A stretch of DNA of 64,000 bases from Prolixibacteraceae bacterium. GTDB lineage: Bacteria > Bacteroidota > Bacteroidia > Bacteroidales > Prolixibacteraceae. This document shows, piece after piece, positions 44,778 through 53,919 of this stretch (positions are counted from its first letter, which is position 1; each line of letters opens with the position of its first letter). The translations under genes were made by a program, and so were the position numbers. The notes under the pieces were generated by a model, which searched no databases, had not been told where the DNA came from, and was given only the letters and a program-made list of their open reading frames with translations. The DNA lies in assembly GCA_019163175.1 (NCBI GenBank), contig JAFLKN010000003.1:124001-188000 (forward strand). The letters run 5' to 3'.

Positions 44778-44786
44778 AGACAGGCC

Positions 44787-44829
44787 TTATTCGTTTGACT
44801 TGAAAATCTGGAATAAAGTAAACGAATAA
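44787..44829. repeat. 10-bp inverted repeat before the M28 gene
   Basis: TTATTCGTTT (44787-44796) and AAACGAATAA (44820-44829) are complementary with a 23-base loop, between the GH5 stop and the M28 start. There is no T-run, so it looks more like an operator or leader hairpin than a terminator. Confidence 0.5.
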
Positions 44830-44846
44830 AGCATAAAATTCAACCC

Positions 44847-46208
44847 TTAGTTCAGAACTAATTTCCGGCTTTCAATGTACCCCGCTTTTGTTGCTGAAAG
44901 AATATATGTTCCTTTAGGAAGTGCATTCGCAGAAAAGTTTATTTCCCGACCTCCCGCATTTTTTCTGAAAATCAACGAACCTTTACTGTCTGTAAGTTGA
45001 AGAATAACGTCCTGATAGTCTGACAATAAAATATTAAAATCACCCGATCCGGAAGGATTTGGAAAAATATTCTCGAAAATTGAAGGGACATTATTTCGCT
45101 TGATTTCAGGAATCATCCCGGTTGTATAAGTTGGATCAACCAACTCTGGATGGGCCGTTTTGAAAGCCTGCAAGCCACTTTCGAAATCACTCAGGTTTCC
45201 ATTGGAATCTACTCCGTTCGAAGTCCAGGGCATCAGGCCTTTCCAGCCTTTGTTGTAAGCGCCTAAAAACATTTGCGAGGCAGGCACTTCAAGCGTTGGG
45301 CTGGCCCCATCGTTAAACACACCTTTTGCCGGATTTTCACCAATTACGCAGGGTCGGTCGTTAATTCCATAATCAGCCGGAGTTTTATTCAGTGCAAAAT
45401 CGCCGAACCATTTTACCACCCAACCATAAAAATGTGGCGAATAAAAATCGAGTTTCGCGTTGTCTTTGTTGTACTGGGCTTTCAGTCGGGAATCACTCCA
45501 GAAATTTCCTTCAAACTTGTCGCTGTTCCATTTGATGGCTGCGCTACCCAAGGTAACCAGTACTTTGCTATTGTAATGAACGGATGAAGCAACCCGGGCA
45601 ACCAGGTATTGAAGACGATTCCAGGCAATGTTACCACAAACAGCTTCCTGATTCACCCATTCAATTTCGTTGCAAACATCAATGGCCCATAAATATGGGT
45701 TGTCTTTATACCGGTTCGCAAATGGAACGACATAATTGTCAACAAATGAAGTTACTTTTTCGTCACTTAGAACCATATTTCGCCAGCGCTGGTAATTGGC
45801 GTGGCTGTTTTTGAAATGATCAAAGGAAATGAGGGTAGCTTTAACGTAGATTTTATTTTTCTGAGCCAGCCGGAACATGTCATCCAGATTCGACCAGAAA
45901 GCGGCTGTAGCCCCGGTAACAGTTCCATCGCTTGCAATCAGCAGCCCAACTTCGCCGTTGCAACTAATCCAAATCCGGGTTGAATTCCCTCCGGCAGCTT
46001 TAATTTTCTGAAATTCGGCATCCCACCATGAGCTAATGTAATTTCCGCCGAAGTCGTTCCATTTGTTCCATGGGGTATTGGCCCCATTCATTACAATTTC
46101 TTTGCCGTCGACCAGAAATTTATTTCCGCTGACGGTTACAAACTGCGCAGATGACCACAAAGGAAATATCAGTGTTAAGATTAGTACAAGTTTTTTTAGT
46201 GTTGCCAT
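44847..46208 (-). CDS. GH5-family mannanase-like enzyme with T9SS sorting domain
   Basis: This 453-residue protein has a signal peptide ending near SSAQF. The TIM barrel (about 25-355) has the clan GH-A pair: acid/base E181 in DVCNEIEW and nucleophile E291 in VIGENPAKG. NGANTPWNKWNDFGGNYIS near the N-terminus and DFYSPHFYGW before the nucleophile resemble GH5 beta-mannanases. The C-terminus (about 375-453) is a T9SS type A sorting domain (IFPNPSGSGDFNILLS, GTYILSATKAGYIESRKLVL), so the enzyme passes the outer membrane. It probably cuts beta-mannan or glucomannan. It lies 69 bp upstream of the M28 peptidase gene, with no obvious operon partner. Confidence 0.85.
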   Translation of the reverse strand: MATLKKLVLILTLIFPLWSSAQFVTVSGNKFLVDGKEIVMNGANTPWNKWNDFGGNYISSWWDAEFQKIKAAGGNSTRIWISCNGEVGLLIASDGTVTGATAAFWSNLDDMFRLAQKNKIYVKATLISFDHFKNSHANYQRWRNMVLSDEKVTSFVDNYVVPFANRYKDNPYLWAIDVCNEIEWVNQEAVCGNIAWNRLQYLVARVASSVHYNSKVLVTLGSAAIKWNSDKFEGNFWSDSRLKAQYNKDNAKLDFYSPHFYGWVVKWFGDFALNKTPADYGINDRPCVIGENPAKGVFNDGASPTLEVPASQMFLGAYNKGWKGLMPWTSNGVDSNGNLSDFESGLQAFKTAHPELVDPTYTTGMIPEIKRNNVPSIFENIFPNPSGSGDFNILLSDYQDVILQLTDSKGSLIFRKNAGGREINFSANALPKGTYILSATKAGYIESRKLVLN

Positions 46209-46353
46209 GCGAATTTAATTTAGTAGGTTGTTGGTCTTGCGAAGTTATTTATTTAAGCAAGCACAAGCAAACTACAAATCGTACATTACTAACACTGAGC
46301 TTACCTATAAAAAGGCCGCAGATTGGTTAATCCACAGCTTCAGAGATTTTTGT

Positions 46354-47349
46354 TTAATAATACCCATAGGATCCTTGCTCCAATTTTATTGTATCCATCG
46401 AAAATGGAATAAACTTTCTCTCGTATTCAAGCTTAACTTCGTCGTTATAACCAGCAAATATCCCAACGCCATTCTTAATATTCGAATAAATCGGAACTGG
46501 CTCTGCAAATGGATTGTCGCGATAAAATCTGTACAATTTCAGGTATTTCAGGTAGTTGTAAAAATCTTTCGAAAGCTTTTGAATGTGAATTTCGTTTCGC
46601 TCATAAATTTGAGTCCCATAACTGCCAGAAGAGTAGGTATTTCCGTAATAGCCCGGAGTTGTTCTGAATCTGACTGAGTACTCCTTCCCATTAAAATAAG
46701 TATCGGGGAAGATGTGGTAATCGTTTCCGGGACCATCAATTATTTCATCGCCAAAATTGTTATAAACACTTTTAAAGACTGGGTCGTCCGATGCAATTCC
46801 AGACTGACTGTAGCTTCTGTAATACTTTCTTGCTCCTTTAGAGTCCTGCATGTATGAAATTGTTTCCCACATGTACACAATCCGATAATAATCGTCACCC
46901 TCAGGATCTTTTATTTTCATTTTGATAAGAATGTTTCTAAAATTGTTGTAAGATTCTACAGATGCAGTGTCAACCGAAACTAGATTGACCTTATTGGGAA
47001 GAATTGTTTCGGCTTCGAGTTTTTTACCTTCCGATGTAATAACCATCCGGTAGGTTTTCCCAGCCTTGGGCGTAATATTGGTAGCCGAGAATCCTCCCAG
47101 TTGGGTTGGGAATTGCCTGATCAAGGTGCCATCCTCGTACAAATCCATCGATGCTTCAACTGGAGAACTTGAATGGTTATTTGTCAGAATAGAGGTGCTT
47201 TTAGCCGTGTAGGCTGTAAAGTAACTGTTGGTTGAAATGGTGCTGTTTATTACAATTTGATTGGCATATCCTTCGTCATCAAAATCAATGGTTTTTGTGC
47301 AGGATACTGCTATTGTGAATATCAGTAAGATGATTATCAGCTTTTTCAT
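46354..47349 (-). CDS. DUF4249-family lipoprotein
   Basis: This 331-residue protein has a lipobox cysteine at residue 17 (AVSC). The N-terminal mature part (TKTIDFDDEGYANQIVINST) and the immunoglobulin-like strands that follow are typical of DUF4249 proteins, which occur next to TonB-dependent receptors in Bacteroidota and may be their surface-exposed partners. It begins 12 bp after the TonB receptor gene on the same strand, so the two are co-transcribed. The ligand is not known; the pair resembles a non-SusD substrate-capture system. The C-terminal half is rich in tyrosine and aspartate. Confidence 0.9.
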   Translation of the reverse strand: MKKLIIILLIFTIAVSCTKTIDFDDEGYANQIVINSTISTNSYFTAYTAKSTSILTNNHSSSPVEASMDLYEDGTLIRQFPTQLGGFSATNITPKAGKTYRMVITSEGKKLEAETILPNKVNLVSVDTASVESYNNFRNILIKMKIKDPEGDDYYRIVYMWETISYMQDSKGARKYYRSYSQSGIASDDPVFKSVYNNFGDEIIDGPGNDYHIFPDTYFNGKEYSVRFRTTPGYYGNTYSSGSYGTQIYERNEIHIQKLSKDFYNYLKYLKLYRFYRDNPFAEPVPIYSNIKNGVGIFAGYNDEVKLEYERKFIPFSMDTIKLEQGSYGYY

Positions 47350-47361
47350 GAAGGTGGTTTT

Positions 47362-49743
47362 TTAAAATTTGTAACTGTACGAGATGGAAGGAATAATTGG
47401 GAAAAGGCTCAGTTGGGTAAGCTTTCTCGACTTTCCAGTTAGCTTATATTCGGCTTCTGTGGTCGATTCGAAATAGAGAAAGAATGGGTTTTGGCGCGAA
47501 TACACATTGTAGAATCCGATATTCCAGGTTCGGATGCCGTGTTTTTTCTGTTTGTGAAAATTAAATCCTATGTCCATTCTGTGATAAGCTGGCATCCGGT
47601 AATTGTTTCTTTGTCCGTAATACTCGTAACTAGTATCGCCCCAAACAGGCACATAGGGAAGCATGGCCGATGATACATTTTGAGTTGGAAGTGTAACCGC
47701 ATTTCCGGTGCCGTAAACCCAGGTTAAGCCTACATCAAACCGCTTCGAAAAACGATGAGTCAGCACAAAATTGATGTCGTGACGCCGATCATATCTGGCG
47801 TAATATTTCTGTCCCCAATTCAAGTTATCAAACTGCCGCTCGGTCTTCGACCAGGTGTAACCAAGCCATCCGGTTGTCTTCCCGATTTTCTTTTCAAGCA
47901 AAAACTCAAGGCCATACGACCAGCCTTTACCCATTTCCACTTTATCTTCCCATCCGGTAGTTGCACCAACGAACGATGCTCCATCTTTGTATTCCAGCAA
48001 ATTGTTCATCGATTTGTAAAAACCTTCCACACTTAAATCGATAGCCGGATTTACCTGATATACTCCGCCGAATGCAAATTGATGTGAGGTTTGTGGCTTA
48101 ACCTTTTTCGTGGTGGGCAGCCATAAATCAGTTGGCAGGCTTATCGTTGACGAGGAAAGTAAGTGAATATTCTGACTCATTTTCGAATAGGCTGCTTTAA
48201 AAGAAAGCCGATCAGAGGCCATGAATCGCGTTGAAATTCGAGGTTGTAACGAGGGATAGAATGTGTTGTCAACAAAAAATCCGGAAGCATGAAGTCCAAA
48301 ATTTACCGATAGCCTGGACCCGAGATCGACATTGTCTTCCACGTAGGCGTAAATATCCTGTGCCCGAATGTTTGGATTACCATAAGTTGTGTCAATTTTC
48401 GAGCCGGTATCGCTTTCTTTAAATGCCAAAATGCCGGGCCTGAAGGTGTGATCAATAGCACTTCCTCCGAATTTAACCCGGTGGTTTGGAGATGGGAAAT
48501 AATCGAAATCAACTTTTAGGCTAAAATCTTCAATGCCTGATTTATACGCTAATCCGAATTCGTCGCCATTTTTACCGGTTGTCAGATTTTTTTGTGTCGT
48601 GTTTTCCTGAACATCAAATAAATACCGGCTATAGGTTAAGGTCGTGTTTGCAAAAAGTTTATTGCTGATGAGGTAATTCCATCGTAAGGCGGTGGTAATA
48701 TTGCCCCAGCCCAGATGAAACTTATCTTTGTTTTCCCACTTTTCGTTGTCCTGATTATCGGTGTAACTTGAGCGAAAATAAGCTTTGTCCTGCCCGGTAT
48801 AGGCACTTAAATAAATTCGGTTCCGATCCGAAAACTTATGGCTGATTTTCAGATTCAGGTCTTGAAAAAAGTATCCGCTGGCATCATTCCCATTGGAGCC
48901 AAGTTTGATGAAAGGTTGAGCCAGTAAATCGGCATAAGTTCTGCGTGCAGATAAATTGAAGGTAGTTTTTCCTTTTACCAGAGGACCTTCAAGGTTCAGT
49001 TTAGAGGCAATTAAACCAACCGAAATATTACCATGCAATTCCTGATCGTTCCCGTCTTTCATACGGATGTCGAGCACCGATGAAAGCCTGCCTCCAAATC
49101 GTGCAGGAAAACCTCCTTTATAAAATGATACGCTCTTTATAGCATCTGGATTGAAAACCGAGAAAAAGCCAAAAAGATGTTCGGCATTGTAAACCGGTAC
49201 ATCGTCGAGCAAAATTAAATTCTGATCTGGACCTCCTCCACGAACATACAATCCGCTTGTTCCTTCGGTTCCCGATTGTACTCCGGGTAATAGCTGTATC
49301 GTTTTTATCACATCGGCCTCACCCAGAAACCCGGGCAGGCTTTGTACTTTCTCCATCTGGAGATCAACTTTACTCATTTGAGTACTCGTAAGTTTCGAGT
49401 CAATCTTTTGCCCGACGATAGTAATTTCTTCTAAATCAGCTTTTGTTGCCAGTTTAAAATCAATAATGGTATCTTTTTGCAAATTAATTTCGAGCAAACG
49501 TGTTTGATAGCCCACAAAAGAGCAAACTATAGAATAACTACCTTTTGGCAAAGAAAGGCTGTAAAAACCAAAGCTGTTGGTTATAGTTCCTTTTAAACCA
49601 TGTTGTTCATAAATATTCGCATTCAGTAAGCGTTCACCATTCGCTTCGTCAGTAACGTAACCCCTAATGGTGAATGATTGGGAAAATACATGTGAAGTCA
49701 GAAGGATAAGAAAAAGGATAAGGGTGGAGAAAGATTTACTCAT
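47362..49743 (-). CDS. TonB-dependent outer-membrane receptor with carboxypeptidase-like N-terminal domain
   Basis: This 793-residue protein has a signal peptide (LILFLILLTSHVFSQ), a carboxypeptidase-regulatory-like domain (about 22-105: TIRGYVTDEANGERLLNANI and FGFYSLSLPKGSYSIVCSFV), a plug domain (about 115-220: IKTIQLLPGVQSGTEGTSGL, LILLDDVPVYNAEHLFGFFS and FPARFGGRLSSVLDIRM), then a beta-barrel ending SISYSYKF. It is of the non-SusC type that pairs with DUF4249 proteins, here 12 bp downstream. Substrate unknown. A -7 promoter element TATCTTTG lies 38 bp upstream of the start. Confidence 0.94.
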   Translation of the reverse strand: MSKSFSTLILFLILLTSHVFSQSFTIRGYVTDEANGERLLNANIYEQHGLKGTITNSFGFYSLSLPKGSYSIVCSFVGYQTRLLEINLQKDTIIDFKLATKADLEEITIVGQKIDSKLTSTQMSKVDLQMEKVQSLPGFLGEADVIKTIQLLPGVQSGTEGTSGLYVRGGGPDQNLILLDDVPVYNAEHLFGFFSVFNPDAIKSVSFYKGGFPARFGGRLSSVLDIRMKDGNDQELHGNISVGLIASKLNLEGPLVKGKTTFNLSARRTYADLLAQPFIKLGSNGNDASGYFFQDLNLKISHKFSDRNRIYLSAYTGQDKAYFRSSYTDNQDNEKWENKDKFHLGWGNITTALRWNYLISNKLFANTTLTYSRYLFDVQENTTQKNLTTGKNGDEFGLAYKSGIEDFSLKVDFDYFPSPNHRVKFGGSAIDHTFRPGILAFKESDTGSKIDTTYGNPNIRAQDIYAYVEDNVDLGSRLSVNFGLHASGFFVDNTFYPSLQPRISTRFMASDRLSFKAAYSKMSQNIHLLSSSTISLPTDLWLPTTKKVKPQTSHQFAFGGVYQVNPAIDLSVEGFYKSMNNLLEYKDGASFVGATTGWEDKVEMGKGWSYGLEFLLEKKIGKTTGWLGYTWSKTERQFDNLNWGQKYYARYDRRHDINFVLTHRFSKRFDVGLTWVYGTGNAVTLPTQNVSSAMLPYVPVWGDTSYEYYGQRNNYRMPAYHRMDIGFNFHKQKKHGIRTWNIGFYNVYSRQNPFFLYFESTTEAEYKLTGKSRKLTQLSLFPIIPSISYSYKF

Positions 49744-49780
49744 GTTGGTAGTTTGGGTTGATTTTGGGTTGTTTTATTTG

Positions 49781-49788
49781 CAAAGATA
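49781..49788 (-). promoter_or_regulatory. Candidate -7 element of the TonB receptor gene
   Basis: TATCTTTG on the minus strand fits TAnnTTTG, 38-45 bp before the start. No good -33 TTTG is at the expected distance, so this is tentative. Confidence 0.4.
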
Positions 49789-49863
49789 ACGGAGTGTAAC
49801 ATATTAAATTGTTAAATTAATCTAAGTAATTATAATATGTGTACACTATTTTCGTTTTCAGGA

Positions 49864-49918
49864 TATAACAGTCCGCAATACAAAATGGACATTCGAAATT
49901 CTGTGGTATCCTCTTATA
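49864..49918 (-). repeat. Hairpin-associated intergenic repeat, copy A
   Basis: On the minus strand it reads TAAGAGGATACCACAGA, a variable centre with TCGAATGTCC, then GTATTGCGGACT and GTTAT. A related copy lies at 59311-59360. It is directly preceded, in this orientation, by the hairpin 49922-49948. Confidence 0.7.
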
Positions 49919-49921
49919 ATG

Positions 49922-49958
49922 AAACCGGATGATCTTCTCATTCGGTTTTTATTTTTTT
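49922..49958 (+). terminator. Terminator-like hairpin adjoining copy A of the intergenic repeat
   Basis: AAACCGGATGA (49922-49932) and TCATTCGGTTT (49938-49948) pair with one wobble around TCTTC. Two T-rich runs follow on the plus strand up to 49958. There is no obvious plus-strand gene upstream to terminate. Confidence 0.6.
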
Positions 49959-50028
49959 CAAAATTTTATTCTTTCATTTTGAGAAAAAGATTCCCAAAAC
50001 TGTTAATGTAGGATTAATAAAAGCAAGC

Positions 50029-50063
50029 TTTGTTGACTGAGGAATTTAAAACCCCTATTTTTG
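50029..50063 (+). promoter_or_regulatory. Candidate promoter of the transglycosylase-uvrA unit
   Basis: TATTTTTG at 50056-50063 fits TAnnTTTG, with TTTG at 50029-50032. The 23-base spacing is longer than the usual 19, so confidence is limited. Confidence 0.45.
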
Positions 50064-50091
50064 CAAATTGTCAAATTTTGAAAAATTAGTT

Positions 50092-51024
50092 ATGACCTTT
50101 AAAATACCAATCCGTTTATCAGGGCTTATAATGGCTCTTCCAGTCGTATTCCTTATTCCACTAACAGCCTGTTCAAACTCGGGTCGTCAGTTGCCCGATT
50201 CTGTCGGAACTCATTTGTTTACGCCGGTTGAACTTCCTGAAAAACTTGAATTTGCCGGAGAAAAAGTTCCACTGGAATATTACGATGTTCGCGAAAATCT
50301 CGATCGCGAATTACTTTCAACTGTGTATTTTCATTCGCAAACTATCCGTTACATCAAAAATGCACCTCGTTACTTTTCTATTATCGAGACCATTTTGAAA
50401 TCAAACGGTATTCCTGAAGATTTTAAATACCTGAGTGTGGCAGAAAGTGGTTTCGATGTTCGTGCGGTTTCGCCCGCTAAGGCAGTTGGCTTATGGCAGT
50501 TGCTCGAATCGGCTGCCAAAGAGAATGGGTTGGAGATTAATGCTGAAATTGACGAACGTTATCACATCGAAAAGTCTACCGAAGCGGCCTGTCGCATACT
50601 GAAATCGGCTTACCAGAAATACGGGAGCTGGTCGCTGGTTGCCGCATCGTACAATGGCGGTCGGGCTGGTCTCGACCAGAAAATTGCCTTACAGAAAGTA
50701 AAGAATTACTATGATTTACTTTTTGTAGAAGAAACTACGCGGTATGTTTTCCGAATTCTGGCGCTCAAACTGGTAATGGAAAACCCCGAAGAATATGGTT
50801 TCAAAGTTGAAAAAAAGGACCTTTACCCGATAGTAGAAACTGAAAAGCTTGAAGTTAAAGGCCCTATTACCGATCTGGCTGCTTTTGCCATCGGAAAAGG
50901 GATCACTTATAAAACACTGAAAATGTTTAATCCCTGGTTGAGAGAGACATTTCTGAAAAATACAGCCAGAAAGACTTATACTTTAAAAATTCCGGAGAAA
51001 GATTTCCGCACAAAGACAAACTAA
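50092..51024 (+). CDS. Lytic transglycosylase (MltD/SLT-like) lipoprotein
   Basis: The start at 50092 (MTFKIPIR) is chosen over a TTG 24 bases upstream, giving 310 residues with a lipobox cysteine in LTACSNSG. The SLT-type domain has the catalytic glutamate in SVAESGFDVRAVSPAKAVGL followed by WQLLESAAKENG, and the AASYNGGRAGLDQKI motif. It cleaves peptidoglycan between MurNAc and GlcNAc, producing anhydro ends, from the periplasmic or outer-membrane side. The C-terminal part (ITYKTLKMFNPWL and TYTLKIPE) resembles a single degraded LysM-like region. The stop codon is directly followed by the uvrA start with no spacer. Confidence 0.9.
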   Translation: MTFKIPIRLSGLIMALPVVFLIPLTACSNSGRQLPDSVGTHLFTPVELPEKLEFAGEKVPLEYYDVRENLDRELLSTVYFHSQTIRYIKNAPRYFSIIETILKSNGIPEDFKYLSVAESGFDVRAVSPAKAVGLWQLLESAAKENGLEINAEIDERYHIEKSTEAACRILKSAYQKYGSWSLVAASYNGGRAGLDQKIALQKVKNYYDLLFVEETTRYVFRILALKLVMENPEEYGFKVEKKDLYPIVETEKLEVKGPITDLAAFAIGKGITYKTLKMFNPWLRETFLKNTARKTYTLKIPEKDFRTKTN

Positions 51025-53892
51025 ATGCAATTAGCAGAAAATATACATACTCCGGAAGGATTAACAGAAGAAGAAGGTATGATCTCGGTTCATGGCGCAC
51101 GGGTTCATAATCTGCAAAATGTGAATGTTGAAATCCCACGCAACAAACTCACCGTAATTACCGGGTTGAGCGGTAGCGGCAAATCTTCGCTCGCTTTCGA
51201 CACCATTTATGCTGAAGGTCAGCGCCGGTATATCGAAACATTCTCGGCCTATGCGCGCTCTTTTCTGGGCAACATGGAGCGGCCCGATGTAGATCTGATT
51301 ACTGGATTGAGCCCGGTTATTGCCATCGAGCAAAAAACCACCAATAAAAATCCACGTTCAACTGTGGGTACAGTTACCGAGATTTACGACTTTTTGCGTT
51401 TGCTGTATGCCCGCGCTGGCGAAGCCTATTCTTACAACACCGGCGAGAAGATGGTGAAATACACCGACGATCAGATATTATCGCTGATTAAATCTTCGTT
51501 TGCCGGACGAAAAATCCTGATTCTGGCTCCGGTGGTTAAAGGCCGAAAAGGTCACTACCGCGAGTTGTTTGAGCAAATCCTGAAAAAGGGGTTCCTGAAT
51601 GCCCGAATCGATGGTGAAGTTACCGAGCTGAAAGCCGCCATGCGCCTTGATCGCTACAAAAATCACTTCATCGAGATTGTGATCGATCGTTTGCTGGTTG
51701 ACGAGGCCAGCGATAAGCGACTGCACGATTCGTTGCAAATAGCCATGAAAAACGGACATGGAATTTGCATGATTCTCGATCACGATAGTCAGGTAGCCAA
51801 ATATTACAGCCGCCAGTTGATGTGCCCAACTACCGGCATTTCGTACAACGAACCGGCACCGCACAATTTTTCATTTAACTCGCCGCAGGGTGCTTGTCCA
51901 AAGTGTAACGGGTTGGGAATGATCAGCGAAATTGATCTCGAAAAGATTGTTCCGGATAATACAAAAAGCATCCAGAATGGTGGAATCGCGCCACTTGGGC
52001 CGCATAAAAATACACTTGTTTTCTGGCAGATCGAAGCTTTGGGTGAGATGTTCGGGTTTAACCTGAAAACTCCAATTAAAGATATTCCTGAAGATGGTTT
52101 GAATGCCATTCTTTTCGGAACCAACGAACGAATTCAACTAAAAAACTCGCCACTTGGAGTTTCCATGAATTACATGATGACTTACGAGGGTGTGATAAAA
52201 TACATCGATGCGCAAAAGGATGATAACCCATCGCAAAAAGCACAAAAATGGGCCAACCAGTTTGTCCGCGAAACACCTTGTCCCGAATGTAACGGGCATC
52301 GGCTAAAAAAAGAGTCACTTTATTTTAGAATCGATGGCAAAAATATTTCGGAGTTGGCACAGCTCGATATTTCGGAATTAAACCTGTGGCTCGATAATTT
52401 GGAAGATCGAATGAGCGATCGTCAGCGAAAAATTGCAGTTGAGGTGATTAAAGAAATCCGCGACCGCATTCGCTTTCTGCTCGATGTCGGCCTGAAATAC
52501 CTTTCGCTCGACCGCACCTCGCGAACACTGTCTGGCGGCGAATCACAGCGCATCAGGCTAGCCACTCAAATTGGCTCGCAGTTGGTGAATGTACTTTATA
52601 TTCTGGATGAACCATCAATTGGCCTGCATCACCGCGACAACCTTCGGCTAATCAATTCGCTGGAACAACTGCGTGATACCGGCAATTCGGTAATTGTAGT
52701 CGAACATGACAAAGACATGATGATGAATGCCGACTATGTGATTGACATGGGTCCATTTGCCGGGCGGCATGGCGGCCATGTGGTGGCAGCCGGGACACCC
52801 CAGCAAATATTGAATGCGGGTACACTTACCTCAAAATATCTTCTTGGCGAGCACCAGATTGTCGTTCCGGAGAAACGCCGCAAAGGAAACGGAAAAGTAC
52901 TTTCACTAAAAGGCTGTACAGGCAATAACCTGAAAAATGTTTCGGTCGATTTTCCGCTTGGAAAATTAATCTGTGTGACCGGCGTCTCCGGAAGCGGAAA
53001 GTCAAGCCTGATTAATTCTACGTTGCAGCCCATTTTGAGCCAGCATTTTTACAGTTCAGTAAAAGACCCATTATCCTACGCCGAAATCATAGGACTAAAC
53101 CACATTGACAAAGTGGTTCAGGTCGATCAATCGCCGCTGGGCCGCACACCGCGAAGCAATCCGGTAACTTATACCGGTGTTTTTTCTGATATCCGGAACT
53201 TATTCGCCCAATTACCCGAAGCCAAAATCAGGGCATATTCGCCAGGCCGGTTTTCTTTCAATGTAAAAGGTGGCCGTTGCGAAGATTGTCAGGGTGGTGG
53301 ATTGAAACAAATTGAGATGAACTTTTTACCTGATGTTTACGTGCATTGCGATACCTGTAACGGGCGCCGGTACAATCGGGAAACACTCGAAGTCCGCTAC
53401 AAAGGCAAATCAATTGGCGATGTACTTGACATGACTATTAACCAGGGCGTTGAATTCTTCGAACATATTCCATCAATCGCCCATAAACTTAAGACCATTC
53501 AGGATGTAGGGCTGGGATACATTACACTCGGACAATCGTCTACCACACTTTCAGGAGGAGAATCGCAGCGAGTAAAACTTGCCACTGAACTCGCCAAAAA
53601 AGATACAGGACAAACCATGTACATTCTCGACGAACCAACCACCGGACTTCATTTCGAAGATATCCGGGTGTTGCTCGAAGTGCTGAATAAATTGGTCGAT
53701 CGTGGAAATACGGTAATTGTGATTGAACACAATATGGATGTCATAAAAGTGTCCGACCATATCATCGACATTGGACCTGAAGGTGGAAAAGAGGGTGGGC
53801 GTGTAGTCTGTTTTGGCACTCCGGAAGAAGTAATCAAAAACAAGGAATCGTTTACCGCCATTTACCTAAAACAGGAAATGGGTATTTCATAA
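51025..53892 (+). CDS. uvrA: Excinuclease ABC subunit A
   Basis: This 955-residue protein has two ABC ATPase modules. The first has Walker A GLSGSGKS at residues 47-54 and LSGGESQRIRLATQIG; the second has GVSGSGKSSLINS and LSGGESQRVKLATELA. Zinc-finger cysteine pairs are seen in CPKCNGLG and in the CEDCQGGG ... CDTCNGRRY region. UvrA scans DNA for bulky damage with UvrB. The length is normal. It starts immediately after the transglycosylase stop (TAA then ATG), implying translational coupling. A nucleoside kinase gene follows after 27 bp. No uvrB is in the window. Confidence 0.98.
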   Translation: MQLAENIHTPEGLTEEEGMISVHGARVHNLQNVNVEIPRNKLTVITGLSGSGKSSLAFDTIYAEGQRRYIETFSAYARSFLGNMERPDVDLITGLSPVIAIEQKTTNKNPRSTVGTVTEIYDFLRLLYARAGEAYSYNTGEKMVKYTDDQILSLIKSSFAGRKILILAPVVKGRKGHYRELFEQILKKGFLNARIDGEVTELKAAMRLDRYKNHFIEIVIDRLLVDEASDKRLHDSLQIAMKNGHGICMILDHDSQVAKYYSRQLMCPTTGISYNEPAPHNFSFNSPQGACPKCNGLGMISEIDLEKIVPDNTKSIQNGGIAPLGPHKNTLVFWQIEALGEMFGFNLKTPIKDIPEDGLNAILFGTNERIQLKNSPLGVSMNYMMTYEGVIKYIDAQKDDNPSQKAQKWANQFVRETPCPECNGHRLKKESLYFRIDGKNISELAQLDISELNLWLDNLEDRMSDRQRKIAVEVIKEIRDRIRFLLDVGLKYLSLDRTSRTLSGGESQRIRLATQIGSQLVNVLYILDEPSIGLHHRDNLRLINSLEQLRDTGNSVIVVEHDKDMMMNADYVIDMGPFAGRHGGHVVAAGTPQQILNAGTLTSKYLLGEHQIVVPEKRRKGNGKVLSLKGCTGNNLKNVSVDFPLGKLICVTGVSGSGKSSLINSTLQPILSQHFYSSVKDPLSYAEIIGLNHIDKVVQVDQSPLGRTPRSNPVTYTGVFSDIRNLFAQLPEAKIRAYSPGRFSFNVKGGRCEDCQGGGLKQIEMNFLPDVYVHCDTCNGRRYNRETLEVRYKGKSIGDVLDMTINQGVEFFEHIPSIAHKLKTIQDVGLGYITLGQSSTTLSGGESQRVKLATELAKKDTGQTMYILDEPTTGLHFEDIRVLLEVLNKLVDRGNTVIVIEHNMDVIKVSDHIIDIGPEGGKEGGRVVCFGTPEEVIKNKESFTAIYLKQEMGIS

Positions 53893-53919
53893 ACTTTTAA
53901 AACCTGAAACTTATTTGTT

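Larger units (their letters stand above)
49744..50091. other. Divergent intergenic region with repeat and hairpin
   Basis: The 348 bases between the TonB receptor (-) and the transglycosylase (+) hold no gene. They contain the receptor promoter candidate (49781-49788), the repeat 49864-49918, the hairpin 49922-49948, and the transglycosylase promoter candidate (50029-50063). The A/T-rich part near 49800-49860 carries no feature I recognise. Confidence 0.6.

Noticed and set aside
50068-50091. A TTG start for the transglycosylase gene
   Set aside because: It adds eight residues before a proper lipoprotein signal; the ATG at 50092 fits better.
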